From the NCBI GenBank assembly GCA_019417325.1, contig DXVO01000024.1, forward strand, positions 62,001 to 126,000: 64,000 nucleotides of DNA, read 5' to 3'. Below the pieces are notes generated by a model. The model ran no database searches. It had not been told where the DNA came from and worked only from the letters and a program-made list of their open reading frames with translations. This document shows, piece after piece, positions 63,360 through 64,000 of this stretch. This DNA is from Parabacteroides sp. Lineage in GTDB: Bacteria > Bacteroidota > Bacteroidia > Bacteroidales > Tannerellaceae. A program made the position numbers and the translations under genes. How positions within the stretch are numbered: the first letter of the stretch is position 1; every line of letters starts with the position of its first letter.

Positions 63360-64000
63360 ATGAAATCAATGCAAAACAAATTTTTGTTGATTTGTTTGCT
63401 AACTGCTTTGGCATTAGGGACAAAAGCTCAGACACAAGAACCGGATTCCATACAAGTGGCAACAACAGATTCTGTGCCTAAGAAAAAACTGAATATCATA
63501 CAGAAGCTCCTTAATTACTACAGCGATGCTAACAAAGAAAAGAAAGACAAAAAATTCGATTTCAGTATAATAGGCGGTCCACACTTCGCGAGTGATACAA
63601 AATTAGGACTGGGGTTGGTAGCCGCAGGACTTTATAAAACGGATAGAAACGACAGTACGCTGCAACCGTCTACAGTATCTTTGTTCGGGGATGTCTCCAC
63701 AGTCGGTTTCTATCTGCTGGGCATACGGGGAAGCAACATCTTTCCCAAAGAAAAATACCGGCTGAATTATACGCTCTATTTCTATTCCTTCCCCAGTTTA
63801 TATTGGGGTGAAGGATACGAGAACGGAATAAACAACGATAACAAAAGTACTTACAACCGCTTTCAGGCAATGGTAAAAGCCGACTTCTTGTTCCGTTTGG
63901 CAGACAATTTTTATGTAGGTCCTATGGCCTCTTTCAATTATATCAACGGAAAAGATTTTCAGAAACCGGAACTTTGGGAAGGAGAAGACAGCCGGACAAC
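63360..64000 (+). CDS. Outer-membrane surface-antigen (BamA/TamA C-domain-like) protein, partial
   Basis: The 5' 213 codons are visible; the gene runs off the window. After a signal peptide (MKSMQNKFLLICLLTALALG...KAQ) and a short polar linker, the sequence shows beta-hairpins typical of the Omp85-type barrel (FSIIGGPHFASDTKLGLGLV, YRLNYTLYFYSFPSLYWGEG, FYVGPMASFNYI). The lack of POTRA domains before the barrel points to a short BamA/TamA-like or patatin-associated surface antigen. Met at 63369 is another start. Confidence 0.75.
   Translation, partial: MKSMQNKFLLICLLTALALGTKAQTQEPDSIQVATTDSVPKKKLNIIQKLLNYYSDANKEKKDKKFDFSIIGGPHFASDTKLGLGLVAAGLYKTDRNDSTLQPSTVSLFGDVSTVGFYLLGIRGSNIFPKEKYRLNYTLYFYSFPSLYWGEGYENGINNDNKSTYNRFQAMVKADFLFRLADNFYVGPMASFNYINGKDFQKPELWEGEDSRT

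Noticed and set aside
1..64000. CRISPR arrays, tRNA/rRNA genes, insertion sequences and prophage genes
   Set aside because: Looked for on both strands by eye; no direct-repeat array, tRNA cloverleaf arms, transposase or integrase was found.

Overview
The window reads as chromosomal DNA of a gut-type member of the Bacteroidales (Bacteroides/Parabacteroides group; I cannot fix the genus). The signs are repeated TAnnTTTG -7 promoter elements, many exported lipoproteins and TonB/porin-type proteins, GH92 and GH20 glycosidases, a Xus-type siderophore locus, a rho gene with a very long disordered insert, and a thrS-infC-rpmI-rplT operon followed by a 6S-like (Bacteroidales-1 type) RNA. Most genes are on the minus strand. 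I see no tRNA, rRNA, CRISPR array, transposase or phage gene.

Region 1 (1-8012, minus): one operon, iclR > beta-propeller/cytochrome-c-peroxidase-like protein > chorismatase/RidA-like protein > Cys-rich cupin lipoprotein > a large HzsA-like protein with two CxxCH motifs and an SUMF1-type C-terminus that leaves the window. An exported haem-protein set next to a chorismatase-like enzyme is odd for a fermentative anaerobe and is the least explained gene set here. Region 2 (8474-14615, plus): a four-subunit 2-oxoacid:ferredoxin oxidoreductase with a 56-codon membrane ORF inside it, then a putative porin and a solute-binding-like protein. Repeat-like spacers separate several of these genes. Region 3 (14813-23396): a DEAD-box helicase facing rho, then the aspS-nif3-zinc ribbon-tilS operon.

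Region 4 (23397-32047): AT-rich accessory DNA. It holds a Big_2 plus propeller lipoprotein, a 6-bladed propeller lipoprotein, and GH92 and GH20 enzymes. Upstream of the Big_2 lipoprotein is a 355-bp segment bounded by 26-bp inverted repeats (25/26 identical) that carries an outward -7 promoter element. It has the layout of an invertible promoter and is drawn here in the OFF orientation for that lipoprotein.

Region 5 (32150-38120): 6S-like RNA, rplT, rpmI, infC, thrS and a TPR protein. Region 6 (38243-43296): xusC-xusB-xusA-like iron-siderophore uptake. Region 7 (43535-51101): biotin carrier and carboxyltransferase with def and ruvX, an OmpA protein, and gmd-fcl-rfbA for GDP-fucose and dTDP-sugar supply. 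Region 8 (51244-64000): an HdeD-like protein, a lipoprotein nitroreductase, an acyltransferase, an operon of two paralogous DUF6493-like giants plus a SWIM zinc-finger protein, and, divergent from it, DUF4272, BatD-like and partial surface-antigen proteins.
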